Assembly (NCBI GenBank): GCA_023395465.1
Contig: JAEWZE010000272.1
Location: 1-15,920, forward strand
DNA: 15,920 nucleotides
Direction: 5' to 3'
Origin: Pseudomonadota bacterium
GTDB taxonomy: Bacteria; Pseudomonadota; Gammaproteobacteria; Xanthomonadales; Xanthomonadaceae
Shown here: positions 9,250-15,382 of the stretch, in pieces
How the letters are laid out: every line of letters begins with the position of its first letter
Position numbering within the stretch: position 1 is the first letter of the stretch
Translations under genes and position numbers: made by a program
Notes under the pieces: generated by a model
What the model was told of the DNA's origin: nothing
Database searches by the model: none
Seen by the model: only the letters and a program-made list of their open reading frames with translations

Positions 9250-10147
9250 CGCCAGCCTCCGGCGCGGGCACGAAAGCGGGGACGTCGCCGTCGACGAACC
9301 GCAGCGGCGCACCGAAGGCCTTCGACAGCAGTTCCGGCACGAGCACCCCGGCGCGCGGACCATCGGCCACCACCCGGCCTTCGCGCAGCAGCACCACGTG
9401 GCCGATCTCGGGCAGCAGTTCCTCGGCGTGGTGGGTGACCAGCAGCAGGGTCACGCCCTCGGCCGCGAGGCGACGCAGGGTCCGCAGCAGGCGCGCCCGC
9501 GCCACCACGTCCAGGCCGGCGGCCGGCTCGTCGAGCAGCAGCGCCATCGGCGCGTGCACCAGCGCCCGTGCCAGCAGCACCCGTCGCGCCTCGCCGGTGG
9601 ACAGGCTGGCGTAGTCGCGCCCGGCCAGATGCGCCGCGCCGGCCCGCGCCAGCGCGGCGTCGGCGGCCGCCAGGCGGGCGGGCTCGACTTCATCGTCAGG
9701 GGGCGCCAGGCGGGCGTCGAAGGCGCCCAGCACCACGTCCCGGGCGGCCAGGCCGGGCAGCGACAGCAGGTCTTCGTGCAGGGCCCCGGTGACGATGCCG
9801 AGCCGGGAGCGGATCGCGCGTACGTCCCACAGGTGCTCGCCGAGAATCCGCACCGGCGGCCGCCCGTCGGCATGCGCGGCCGCGTACAGCTGGCGGGTCA
9901 GCAACTGGATGAAGCTCGACTTGCCGCAGCCGTTGGGCCCGAGGATGGCGGTATGCCGGCCCTGCGGCAGGCGCAGGCTCACGCCGTCCAGCGCCGGGTG
10001 GCCGTCGCGCCAGACGCGCGCCTCGTCGAGTTCGATCAGGGCGGGAGGTGAAAGTGTGGCCTGGGTCATGGACGGGTCGATGGGGATGAACCGGGCGGCC
10101 CCTGCGGGCGCGCAGGGCTGGCCTTGCGGCAGCGCGGGCGCCATCAT
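9242..10147 (-). CDS. Stand-alone ABC-type ATP-binding protein
   Basis: A single nucleotide-binding domain of 301 residues (275 if translation starts at 10069). In long numbering it has Walker A GPNGCGKSS (70-78), signature LSTGE (182-186, a variant of LSGGQ), Walker B LLLDEP (Asp206, Glu207) and the H-loop VTHHAEE (His239). The Q-loop region reads GIVTGALHEDLL and lacks the usual Gln. That and the overall layout recall the ModF/YlmA/PhrA group rather than a typical importer. No permease or binding protein is adjacent, so a partner or a soluble role is unknown. Two starts are possible. Met at 10147 has a good Shine-Dalgarno (GGAGGG, 10157-10162, 9 bases away). Met at 10069 (MTQATLSPPALIELD) better matches the expected domain edge but has no ribosome site. 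The 3' end overlaps the mutM start by 8 bases. Confidence 0.88.
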   Translation of the reverse strand: MMAPALPQGQPCAPAGAARFIPIDPSMTQATLSPPALIELDEARVWRDGHPALDGVSLRLPQGRHTAILGPNGCGKSSFIQLLTRQLYAAAHADGRPPVRILGEHLWDVRAIRSRLGIVTGALHEDLLSLPGLAARDVVLGAFDARLAPPDDEVEPARLAAADAALARAGAAHLAGRDYASLSTGEARRVLLARALVHAPMALLLDEPAAGLDVVARARLLRTLRRLAAEGVTLLLVTHHAEELLPEIGHVVLLREGRVVADGPRAGVLVPELLSKAFGAPLRFVDGDVPAFVPAPEAGDA

Positions 10148-10156
10148 GCCGGGGAT

Positions 10157-10162
10157 CCCTCC
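10157..10162 (-). promoter_or_regulatory. Shine-Dalgarno favouring the upstream ABC start
   Basis: GGAGGG on the minus strand, nine bases before the ATG at 10147 (followed by a second ATG at 10144). It is one of the best ribosome sites in the window and the reason for choosing the longer start of the ABC ATPase. The choice leaves only 29 bases to the divergent desaturase start. Confidence 0.45.
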
Positions 10163-10176
10163 GCTTCGACACCGTC

Positions 10177-11385
10177 ATGCCTGCGTCCTACATCGATTTC
10201 CTTGCCGGCGGCCTGCTGCAGTTCGGCTTCTGGCAGCTCGTGCTCTACCTCCTGGTGGCCACCCAGCTGACCATCTTCTCGGTCACCCTGTACCTGCACC
10301 GTAGCCAGGCGCACCGGGGCGTGGACTTCCACCCCGTGATCGCCCACTTCTTCCGCTTCTGGACGTGGCTGACCACCTCGATGATCACCCGCGAATGGGT
10401 GGCCATCCATCGCAAGCACCACGCCAAGTGCGAGACCGAGGACGACCCGCACAGCCCCCAGTTCAAGGGCATCAAGACCGTGTTCTGGCGCGGCGTGGAG
10501 CTGTACCGCGAGGCGCGCGGCATGCGCGCGGACATCGAGCAGTACGGCAAGGGGGCCCCCAACGACTGGCTCGAGCGCCACCTCTACACCCCGTACGCGA
10601 CGCTCGGCCCGACCCTGCTGCTGTTCATCTCCTTCGGCCTGTTCGGCTTCGCCGGCGTGGCGGTCTGGGCGATCCAGATGCTCTGGATCCCGTTCTGGGC
10701 CGCGGGCGTGGTCAACGGGCTGGGCCACTGGTGGGGCTATCGCAACTTCGAGACCACCGACACGGCCACCAACCTCACGCCCTGGGCGCTGTGGATCGGC
10801 GGCGAGGAACTGCACAACAACCACCATGCCTTCCCGAGTTCGGCCAAGTTCGCCCTGCGCCGCTGGGAACTGGACATCGGCTGGGTGGTGATCAAGAGCC
10901 TGGAGAAGGTCCGCCTGGCCAAGGTGCTGCGCGTGGCTCCGTCGCTGGACGTGCGTCCCAACATCCAGGTGCCCGACACCGACACCATGCGCGCGCTGCT
11001 CGCGCACCGCTTCCTGGCCATGACCGACTACCAGCGCAACGTGCTGATGCCGGCGCTGCGCGAAGAGGCGCAGGCCGCGGGCGCGAAGCTGCGGTCGCTG
11101 CTGCCGCGCAAGCTGCGCAAGGGCCTGGTCGACGACGGCCGCTGGCTCGATCCCGAAGCGCGCGAGCAGATGCAGGCATGGATCTCGCAGCGTCCGCGCA
11201 TCCATACCCTGGTCGAATACCGGCGCCGGCTCGCCGCCGTGCTCGAGGCGCGCACCAGCAATGCCAACGAGGCGCTGCAGAACCTGCAGGCCTGGTGCCG
11301 CGAAGCCGAGGCGACCGGCATCCGCGCGCTGCAGGACTACGCGGCGCGCCTGAAGGGCTATTCGCTGCAGTCGGTGCGCGCCTGA
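10177..11385 (+). CDS. Membrane fatty acid (acyl) desaturase, delta-9 type
   Basis: Introduces a double bond into acyl chains of membrane lipids or acyl-CoA using O2 and a di-iron centre; an inner-membrane enzyme. The protein has 402 residues. The three histidine boxes are HRSQAH (41-46), HRKHH (78-82) and HNNHH (213-217), plus NGLGHWWGYRN (180-190), which supplies the extra His184 seen in acyl-CoA desaturases. Hydrophobic segments lie at about 13-38 and 144-180. After about residue 280 the sequence changes to a basic, helical, soluble tail ending near AWCREAEATGIRALQDYAARL. The tail follows the desaturase domain in frame with unchanged codon use. There is no clear Shine-Dalgarno before the ATG at 10177. 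The stop TGA overlaps the ATG of the following EF-hand gene (TGATG), so the two form an operon. The gene is divergent from the ABC ATPase. Confidence 0.93.
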   Translation: MPASYIDFLAGGLLQFGFWQLVLYLLVATQLTIFSVTLYLHRSQAHRGVDFHPVIAHFFRFWTWLTTSMITREWVAIHRKHHAKCETEDDPHSPQFKGIKTVFWRGVELYREARGMRADIEQYGKGAPNDWLERHLYTPYATLGPTLLLFISFGLFGFAGVAVWAIQMLWIPFWAAGVVNGLGHWWGYRNFETTDTATNLTPWALWIGGEELHNNHHAFPSSAKFALRRWELDIGWVVIKSLEKVRLAKVLRVAPSLDVRPNIQVPDTDTMRALLAHRFLAMTDYQRNVLMPALREEAQAAGAKLRSLLPRKLRKGLVDDGRWLDPEAREQMQAWISQRPRIHTLVEYRRRLAAVLEARTSNANEALQNLQAWCREAEATGIRALQDYAARLKGYSLQSVRA

Positions 11386-11783
11386 TGGCATCCGGCGCCC
11401 CTCGCCCGCGGGCGGGTGGGCGCCGCGCCGCGCACCTTCCCGGGGGCCGCTGCATCGCGATCGTGGTGGCGGCCTGCCTGCTTCCGTGGCCGGTCGCAGG
11501 CCTGGCCCAGGTCACGCGGACCGACGAGTACCTGGCCCGCATGGACGGCGACGAGGACGGCCGCGTCTCGCTGGCCGAGTACCAGGCCTGGATGAGCTAT
11601 GCCTTCGACGGCATGGACCGCGACGGCGACGGCGTGCTGTCGCCGCAGGAGCAGCCGGGCGGCAAGGCCCGGGCGCTGACGCGCGCGCAGCATCTTGCGC
11701 GCCTGGCCGAGCGCTTCGCCCGGCAGGACGTGGACGGCGACGGATTCCTCGACGCGCGCGAGCTGGCGGCGCCGCCGCGCTGA
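11385..11783 (+). CDS. Exported EF-hand calcium-binding protein
   Basis: Small protein of 132 residues. A basic N-terminus is followed by a hydrophobic segment (about 24-40, CIAIVVAACLLPWPVAGLA) with a plausible signal peptidase site after AGLA, so it is probably periplasmic or secreted. Three complete 12-residue EF-hand loops follow: Asp54-Glu65 (DGDEDGRVSLAE), Asp78-Glu89 (DRDGDGVLSPQE) and Asp115-Glu126 (DVDGDGFLDARE). Each has the acidic ligands at loop positions 1, 3, 5 and 12 and Gly at 6, so Ca2+ binding is expected. The n-region before the hydrophobic core is long (about 22 residues), but the ATG overlapping the desaturase stop is the only good start. The frame upstream of it is a shadow of the desaturase gene. 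The role is unknown; a buffering or sensing function is a guess. Confidence 0.88.
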   Translation: MASGAPRPRAGGRRAAHLPGGRCIAIVVAACLLPWPVAGLAQVTRTDEYLARMDGDEDGRVSLAEYQAWMSYAFDGMDRDGDGVLSPQEQPGGKARALTRAQHLARLAERFARQDVDGDGFLDARELAAPPR

Positions 11784-11843
11784 GTCCGGCGTTTCGGGGC
11801 CGCGTCCGCGCCGCGATACCCACGTTTCCGGCCGTGCGAAGCC

Positions 11844-11861
11844 CGGTAGCAATCGTTACCG
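11844..11861. terminator. Hairpin between convergent genes
   Basis: CGGTAGC/GTTACCG arms with a 4-base AATC loop and one G-T pair. It lies between the EF-hand gene (+) and the ELM1-family gene (-), where a two-way terminator would be useful. No T-run follows on either strand, so intrinsic termination is uncertain. Confidence 0.25.
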
Positions 11862-11887
11862 TCTCGGCGATGCCACGCTGCGCTGGC

Positions 11888-12877
11888 TCAGGCCAGGCCG
11901 GTCGCCAGCCGTGCGCGGATCTCCGCGGCGACCCTGGGCGTTTCGCGCAGCGGTTCCACCATCCGCAGTTGCGCATCCAGCGCGCCCAGGCGGCCCCGCG
12001 CGGCCAGCGCGTCGAGGAAGCGGCGCGGGCGGCTGCGCGCCAGCACGGCATCGAACACGTGGACCGGCACGCGGGTAGCGCAGGCTTCGGACACCATGTT
12101 CACCGAATCGGGCGAACACACGATCCGGTCCGCCCAGGCGAGCAGGCCCGGATAGGGATTGGGGCCGTCGGCCGGCCCGGTCCACAGCAGGCCGGGTACG
12201 CCGGCCAGGCGCCGGCGCAGCAGCGCCGCGATCGCGGTCGGGGTGCGGCGCGAGACGGTGGCGAGCACGCTGCCGCCTTCGCTGGCGCGGACCTCCAGCA
12301 ACCGGCCGAGCAGGGCGTCCAGATGGGCTGTGGTCCAGGGCGCATGGCGGGTGGGACCGCCCAGCAGCACGACCCTGCGCGGGCCCGGCAGGTGGTCAAG
12401 CTGGGCGAACCCGGCGCGCGCGCGCTGCAGCCAGGCGTCGTCCACCGGATGCAGGCTGCCGAGCAGGGTGATGACGTTGGCGCCGGACAGCCCGTCGTGC
12501 TCCGGCGCAATGACGGCGTCCCAGTGGCGCGTGCCGATCCGCGGATCGAGGATCTGCACGGCCGTCGCGCCGCGGGCGCGCAGCAGCCGCGTGGCCAGCG
12601 CCGCCTGGCGACCGCAGCCGATGGCGAGCGTCGAAGCCGCGTTGTCGAGTGCCTCGGCGAAGTCCGGGCCGAACGCTGCGCGCGCGCCGGGCAGGATCCG
12701 CGGAGCCGCCCAGCGCCAGGGCGCGCGCGGTTCCAGGTACAGGGTCCGCGCCGCGCCGCCCAGGGCGGCCGCCAGCGCTTCGGCCTGGCGTGCATTGCCG
12801 GCCCGGCCGTCGCTGAGCGCCCAGATTTGGGGCGAATCGCTGTCGTGGGACGCTGATCGTTCCAATTTTGCGATCAT
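11888..12877 (-). CDS. ELM1-family (DUF1022) protein
   Basis: A 329-residue protein of the family named after plant mitochondrial fission factor ELM1. In bacteria the family is common in alpha- and gammaproteobacteria and its biochemical role is not established; the fold is thought to resemble GT-B glycosyltransferases. The conserved opening IWALSDGRAGNARQAEALA (18-36) and the C-terminal SPDSVNMVSEA (255-265), which resembles the donor-sugar region of GT-B enzymes, are the recognition points. LDPRIG (110-115) and VVLLGGPTRHAPW (169-181) are other family blocks. There is no signal peptide. Starts at 12877 (MIAKLERSAS) and 12910 (MCGALLHSSQ) are both possible and neither has a Shine-Dalgarno; I chose the shorter. 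The gene is divergent from the nitroreductase and convergent with the EF-hand gene. A role in cell-envelope glycan synthesis is possible but unproven. Confidence 0.85.
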   Translation of the reverse strand: MIAKLERSASHDSDSPQIWALSDGRAGNARQAEALAAALGGAARTLYLEPRAPWRWAAPRILPGARAAFGPDFAEALDNAASTLAIGCGRQAALATRLLRARGATAVQILDPRIGTRHWDAVIAPEHDGLSGANVITLLGSLHPVDDAWLQRARAGFAQLDHLPGPRRVVLLGGPTRHAPWTTAHLDALLGRLLEVRASEGGSVLATVSRRTPTAIAALLRRRLAGVPGLLWTGPADGPNPYPGLLAWADRIVCSPDSVNMVSEACATRVPVHVFDAVLARSRPRRFLDALAARGRLGALDAQLRMVEPLRETPRVAAEIRARLATGLA

Positions 12878-12913
12878 CAGTTGCGAGGAGTGAAGCAAAG
12901 CACCGCACATGGA

Positions 12914-12923
12914 ACACTACACT
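12914..12923. promoter_or_regulatory. Possible overlapping divergent -10 boxes
   Basis: TACACT on the plus strand (12918-12923) would serve the nitroreductase gene with a leader of about 22 nt. TAGTGT on the minus strand (12914-12919) would serve the ELM1-family gene. The two hexamers share two bases. Neither has a recognisable -35, so the call is weak. Confidence 0.22.
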
Positions 12924-12951
12924 GTGCCATTCCGCTACCGCCAGGACGCCC

Positions 12952-13539
12952 ATGACTCCGCTGCCCGATCCGTCGCTCGACCAGCTGTTCCGCAACGCGC
13001 GCACCCACAACGCCTTCTCGGGCACGGTCGACGAGGCCACGCTGCGCCGGCTCTACGACCTGCTCAAGCTCGGCCCGACCGAAGCCAACGCCTGCCCGGC
13101 GCGCTTCGTGTTCGTGACCTCGCCGCAGGCGAAGGACAAGCTGCGCCCGGCGCTGAGCGAAGGCAACCTGGCCAAGACGATGGCGGCGCCGGTGACGGTG
13201 ATCGTCGGACACGACCTGCGCTTCTACGACAAGCTGCCGGTGCTGTTCCCGCACGCGGACGCCAAGTCGTGGTTCGAGGGCTCGCCGGAGGAGCGGCTGC
13301 AGCGCGTCGCGCTGCGCGGTTCGAGCATGCAGGCCGCCTACCTGATCATGGCCGCGCGCTCGCTCGGGCTGGATACCGGGCCGATGACCGGCTTCGACAA
13401 CGCCAGGGTCGACGAGGCCTTCTTCAAGGGCACCTCGATCCGCTCCAACGTGCTGGTGAACCTGGGCCACGGCGACCCGGCCGCGGTCTATCCGCGTTCC
13501 CCGCGGCTGCCGTTCGACGAAGCCGCAAGGATCGAATGA
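12952..13539 (+). CDS. RutE/HadB-type nitroreductase (putative malonic semialdehyde reductase)
   Basis: FMN-dependent nitroreductase-fold enzyme of 195 residues (E. coli RutE 196). RutE reduces malonic semialdehyde to 3-hydroxypropionate in the Rut pyrimidine degradation pathway. Shared blocks are ARTHNAF (16-22), LLKLGPTEANACPARFVF (37-54), LRPALSEGNLAKTMAAPVT, FPHADAKSWFEGSPEE, SSMQAAYLIMAARSLGLDTG and FFKGTSIRSNVLVNLGHGD. Arg14 and Arg17 lie where the family binds the FMN phosphate. An AGGA (12943-12946) lies five bases before the ATG; the frame open further upstream crosses the divergent promoter region and is unlikely to be translated. No other rut gene is in the window, so the substrate may be another aldehyde, enone or quinone. 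A strong hairpin follows the stop codon. Confidence 0.9.
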   Translation: MTPLPDPSLDQLFRNARTHNAFSGTVDEATLRRLYDLLKLGPTEANACPARFVFVTSPQAKDKLRPALSEGNLAKTMAAPVTVIVGHDLRFYDKLPVLFPHADAKSWFEGSPEERLQRVALRGSSMQAAYLIMAARSLGLDTGPMTGFDNARVDEAFFKGTSIRSNVLVNLGHGDPAAVYPRSPRLPFDEAARIE

Positions 13540-13552
13540 GCGCATGATTTCC

Positions 13553-13574
13553 CCGCGGGCGGTGCCGTCCGCGG
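13553..13574. terminator. Strong GC hairpin after the nitroreductase gene
   Basis: Arms CCGCGGGCGG and CCGTCCGCGG (one G-T pair) form a 10-bp stem with a 2-base loop, starting 13 bases after the nitroreductase stop. No T-run follows on the plus strand. It may be an L-shaped (U-less) terminator, an mRNA 3'-end stabiliser, or an operator between the nitroreductase and the YceI gene. Confidence 0.35.
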
Positions 13575-13647
13575 TGCAGTACGAATGCGGCGCGTTGTCC
13601 GTGGCGCGCGCCTCCCTCCCACCATCGCTTTCCGAGGTCCTTACCCC

Positions 13648-14355
13648 ATGCATACCGCACCCAGGCTCCTGCTTCCGCTCGCCCTGACCCTCGCCCTGGC
13701 CGCCTGCCAGCAGGCCGAACCGCCGGCTCCCGCCGATGCGGCGAGCCCGACGGCCGAGGTCGCCGCCGCCACTGCCGATCCCGCACAGGCGCCTGCGCCC
13801 GAGGCGGTCCAGGGCGTGTCGGGCACCTACGTGATCGATCCCACCCACACCACGGTGGTCGCGCAGTGGAGCCACTTCGGCTTCTCCAACCCGGTCGCCA
13901 ATTTCGGCCAGGCCGAAGGCCGCATCGTCTATGACGCCGACAACGTGGCCGCCTCGTCGGTCGAGGTGACGCTGCCGCTCACCGGACTGAATTCGTTCGT
14001 CGCCGACTTCGACGCGCATCTGCGCAGCGCCGACTTCTTCGAGGCCGAGAAGTACCCGGCCGCGACCTTCCGCAGCACCGCCGTGGAACCGGCCGGCCCC
14101 AACCGCCTCAAGGTCACCGGCGACCTCACCATCAAGGACAACACCCATCCGGTGGTGCTCGACGTGACCATGAACCGCTTCGGCGAGCATCCGATGCTCA
14201 AGCGCGCGGCGGCCGGCTTCGACGCCACCACCACGATCAAGCGCAGCGACTTCGGCGTGGGGGCCTATGCGCCGAACGTCAGCGACGAGGTGCAGATCCG
14301 CATCACCACCGAAGCGGCCGTCGCTGCCCCGGCTGCCGAGGCGGCGGCCGGCTGA
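13648..14355 (+). CDS. YceI-family lipoprotein
   Basis: A 235-residue protein. The signal MHTAPRLLLPLALTLALAAC has a lipobox with Cys20, so it is predicted to be anchored to an envelope membrane. An Ala/Pro linker follows (about 21-60). The YceI domain spans about 62-222, with the family signatures YVIDPTHTTVVAQWSHFGFS, FDAHLRSADFFEAEKYPAATF and GDLTIKDNTHPVVLDV. YceI proteins are lipocalin-like barrels that bind polyisoprenoid or other amphiphilic ligands; the true ligand here is unknown. The start is set by the lipoprotein signal and by a GAGGT Shine-Dalgarno (13633-13637) 10 bases upstream; the frame reaching back to 13585 crosses that site. The stop codon overlaps the ribosome site of the pirin gene 9 bases downstream, so the pair is an operon. 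The short Ala-rich C-terminal tail (AAVAAPAAEAAAG) is probably disordered. Confidence 0.93.
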   Translation: MHTAPRLLLPLALTLALAACQQAEPPAPADAASPTAEVAAATADPAQAPAPEAVQGVSGTYVIDPTHTTVVAQWSHFGFSNPVANFGQAEGRIVYDADNVAASSVEVTLPLTGLNSFVADFDAHLRSADFFEAEKYPAATFRSTAVEPAGPNRLKVTGDLTIKDNTHPVVLDVTMNRFGEHPMLKRAAAGFDATTTIKRSDFGVGAYAPNVSDEVQIRITTEAAVAAPAAEAAAG

Positions 14356-14364
14356 GGCAAGGCA

Positions 14365-15075
14365 ATGCGCATCGCCAGGCCCGCCGCCGGACGCGGCAAC
14401 GTCGACGCCGGCTGGCTGCGGAGCCGGCACACGTTCTCGTTCGGCCACTACCACGATCCTGCGTGGATGGGCTTTGGCCCCCTGCGCGTGATCAACGAGG
14501 ACCGCGTCGCGCCGGGCGGCGGATTCGCGCCGCACCGGCACGCGGACATGGAGATCCTCAGCTACGTGGTCAGCGGCGCGCTCGCGCACCGCGACAGCAC
14601 CGGCAGCAGCGGCGTGCTGCGGCCGGGCGAAGTGCAGTGGATGAGCGCCGGCCGCGGCATCGAGCACAGCGAGTACAACGCTTCGGAACTCGAGCCGGTG
14701 CATTTCCTGCAGATCTGGATCCTGCCCGCAGCCACCGGGCTGGAGCCCGGCTACGCGCAGCGCGCCTTCGATCCGGCGCTGCGCGAGGGCCGCTGGGCCA
14801 CGCTGGCCTCGCCCGACGGCGTCGACGGCAGCCTGGCGATCCGCCAGCAGGCCAGCCTGCGCGGCACCCGGCTGGCGCGCGGCGTCGAAGTGGAGCATGC
14901 GCTGGATCCGGCGCGCCGCTACTGGCTGCACCTGGTCGAAGGTGCGGTCGAGGTGGACGGACAGGCGCTGGCGGCGGGTGACGCCATCGGCATCGCGGAC
15001 GAGGGCGGCATGCTGCGCCTGGCCGGCAGCGGCGATGGCGTCGCCGACCTGCTGCTGTTCGACCTGCCGCAGTAG
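14365..15075 (+). CDS. Pirin-family protein (YhhW-like, possible quercetin 2,3-dioxygenase)
   Basis: Bicupin protein of 236 residues (E. coli YhhW 231). The four metal ligands of YhhW are conserved at the same numbers: His57 and His59 in APHRHADME, and His101 and Glu103 in GRGIEHSEYN. RSRHTFSFGHYHDP (19-32) and LRVINEDRVAPGGGF are the usual N-terminal pirin blocks. The C-terminal cupin has no complete metal site. YhhW and human pirin show quercetinase activity in vitro; the natural substrate is unknown. The ATG is preceded by GAGG (14354-14357) seven bases away, which overlaps the YceI stop codon, so translation is likely coupled to yceI. I see no terminator after the gene. Confidence 0.94.
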   Translation: MRIARPAAGRGNVDAGWLRSRHTFSFGHYHDPAWMGFGPLRVINEDRVAPGGGFAPHRHADMEILSYVVSGALAHRDSTGSSGVLRPGEVQWMSAGRGIEHSEYNASELEPVHFLQIWILPAATGLEPGYAQRAFDPALREGRWATLASPDGVDGSLAIRQQASLRGTRLARGVEVEHALDPARRYWLHLVEGAVEVDGQALAAGDAIGIADEGGMLRLAGSGDGVADLLLFDLPQ

Positions 15076-15128
15076 CGACGCGGCCCCACGGTCCCGGCGC
15101 CCGCTCACGGCCGCGGGCCGCTCCGCGC

Positions 15129-15134
15129 TAGAAT
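15129..15134 (+). promoter_or_regulatory. -10 box upstream of the CHCC zinc-finger gene
   Basis: TAGAAT preceded by GC, 28 bases before the ATG at 15163. It predicts a start near 15141 and a leader of about 22 nt. An ATG formed by the last bases of the box (15133) is in frame with the gene but would lie upstream of the predicted transcript start. No clear -35 is visible. Confidence 0.45.
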
Positions 15135-15162
15135 GCCGCGGTTCTTCCGGATCCCGCACGCC

Positions 15163-15363
15163 ATGACCGCCACGCAGCCCCAGACCACGCAGGCCAACGC
15201 GCAGACCCGCTACGAAGTCCGTCGCGGCGACCTGCCCCTGAGCTGCCCGCTGCCGTCGATGGCCTTGTGGAACTCGCATCCGCGCGTGTACCTGCCGATC
15301 GAGGCCGATGGCGGGGAAAGCGACTGCCCGTACTGCGGCGCGCACTTCGTCCTCGTCGACTGA
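15163..15363 (+). CDS. Small CHCC zinc-finger domain protein
   Basis: A 66-residue protein whose C-terminal half is the zf-CHCC domain also found in the NDUFS6 subunit of mitochondrial complex I. The likely zinc ligands are Cys28 (LSCPLP), His39 (NSHPRVYLPI), Cys55 and Cys58 (DCPYCGAHFVL). In bacteria the function of these stand-alone proteins is not known. An in-frame ATG at 15133 would add ten residues but overlaps the -10 box, so I chose MTATQPQT at 15163. The N-terminal 20 residues are Gln/Thr-rich and probably disordered. The gene is 19 bases upstream of a glycosyltransferase on the same strand and probably shares its transcript. Confidence 0.88.
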   Translation: MTATQPQTTQANAQTRYEVRRGDLPLSCPLPSMALWNSHPRVYLPIEADGGESDCPYCGAHFVLVD

Positions 15364-15382
15364 CGTCGCCGGCGGCATCCGC

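Noticed and set aside
11020..11385. Inserted mobile element at the end of the desaturase
   Set aside because: No inverted repeats, target duplication or DDE residues are visible; the tail is continuous in frame with normal codon use, so it is reported only as a resemblance.
12952..13539. Rut pyrimidine degradation locus
   Set aside because: Only the RutE-like gene is present; no rutA, rutB, rutC, rutD or rutF neighbours are seen, so the pathway cannot be claimed from this window.
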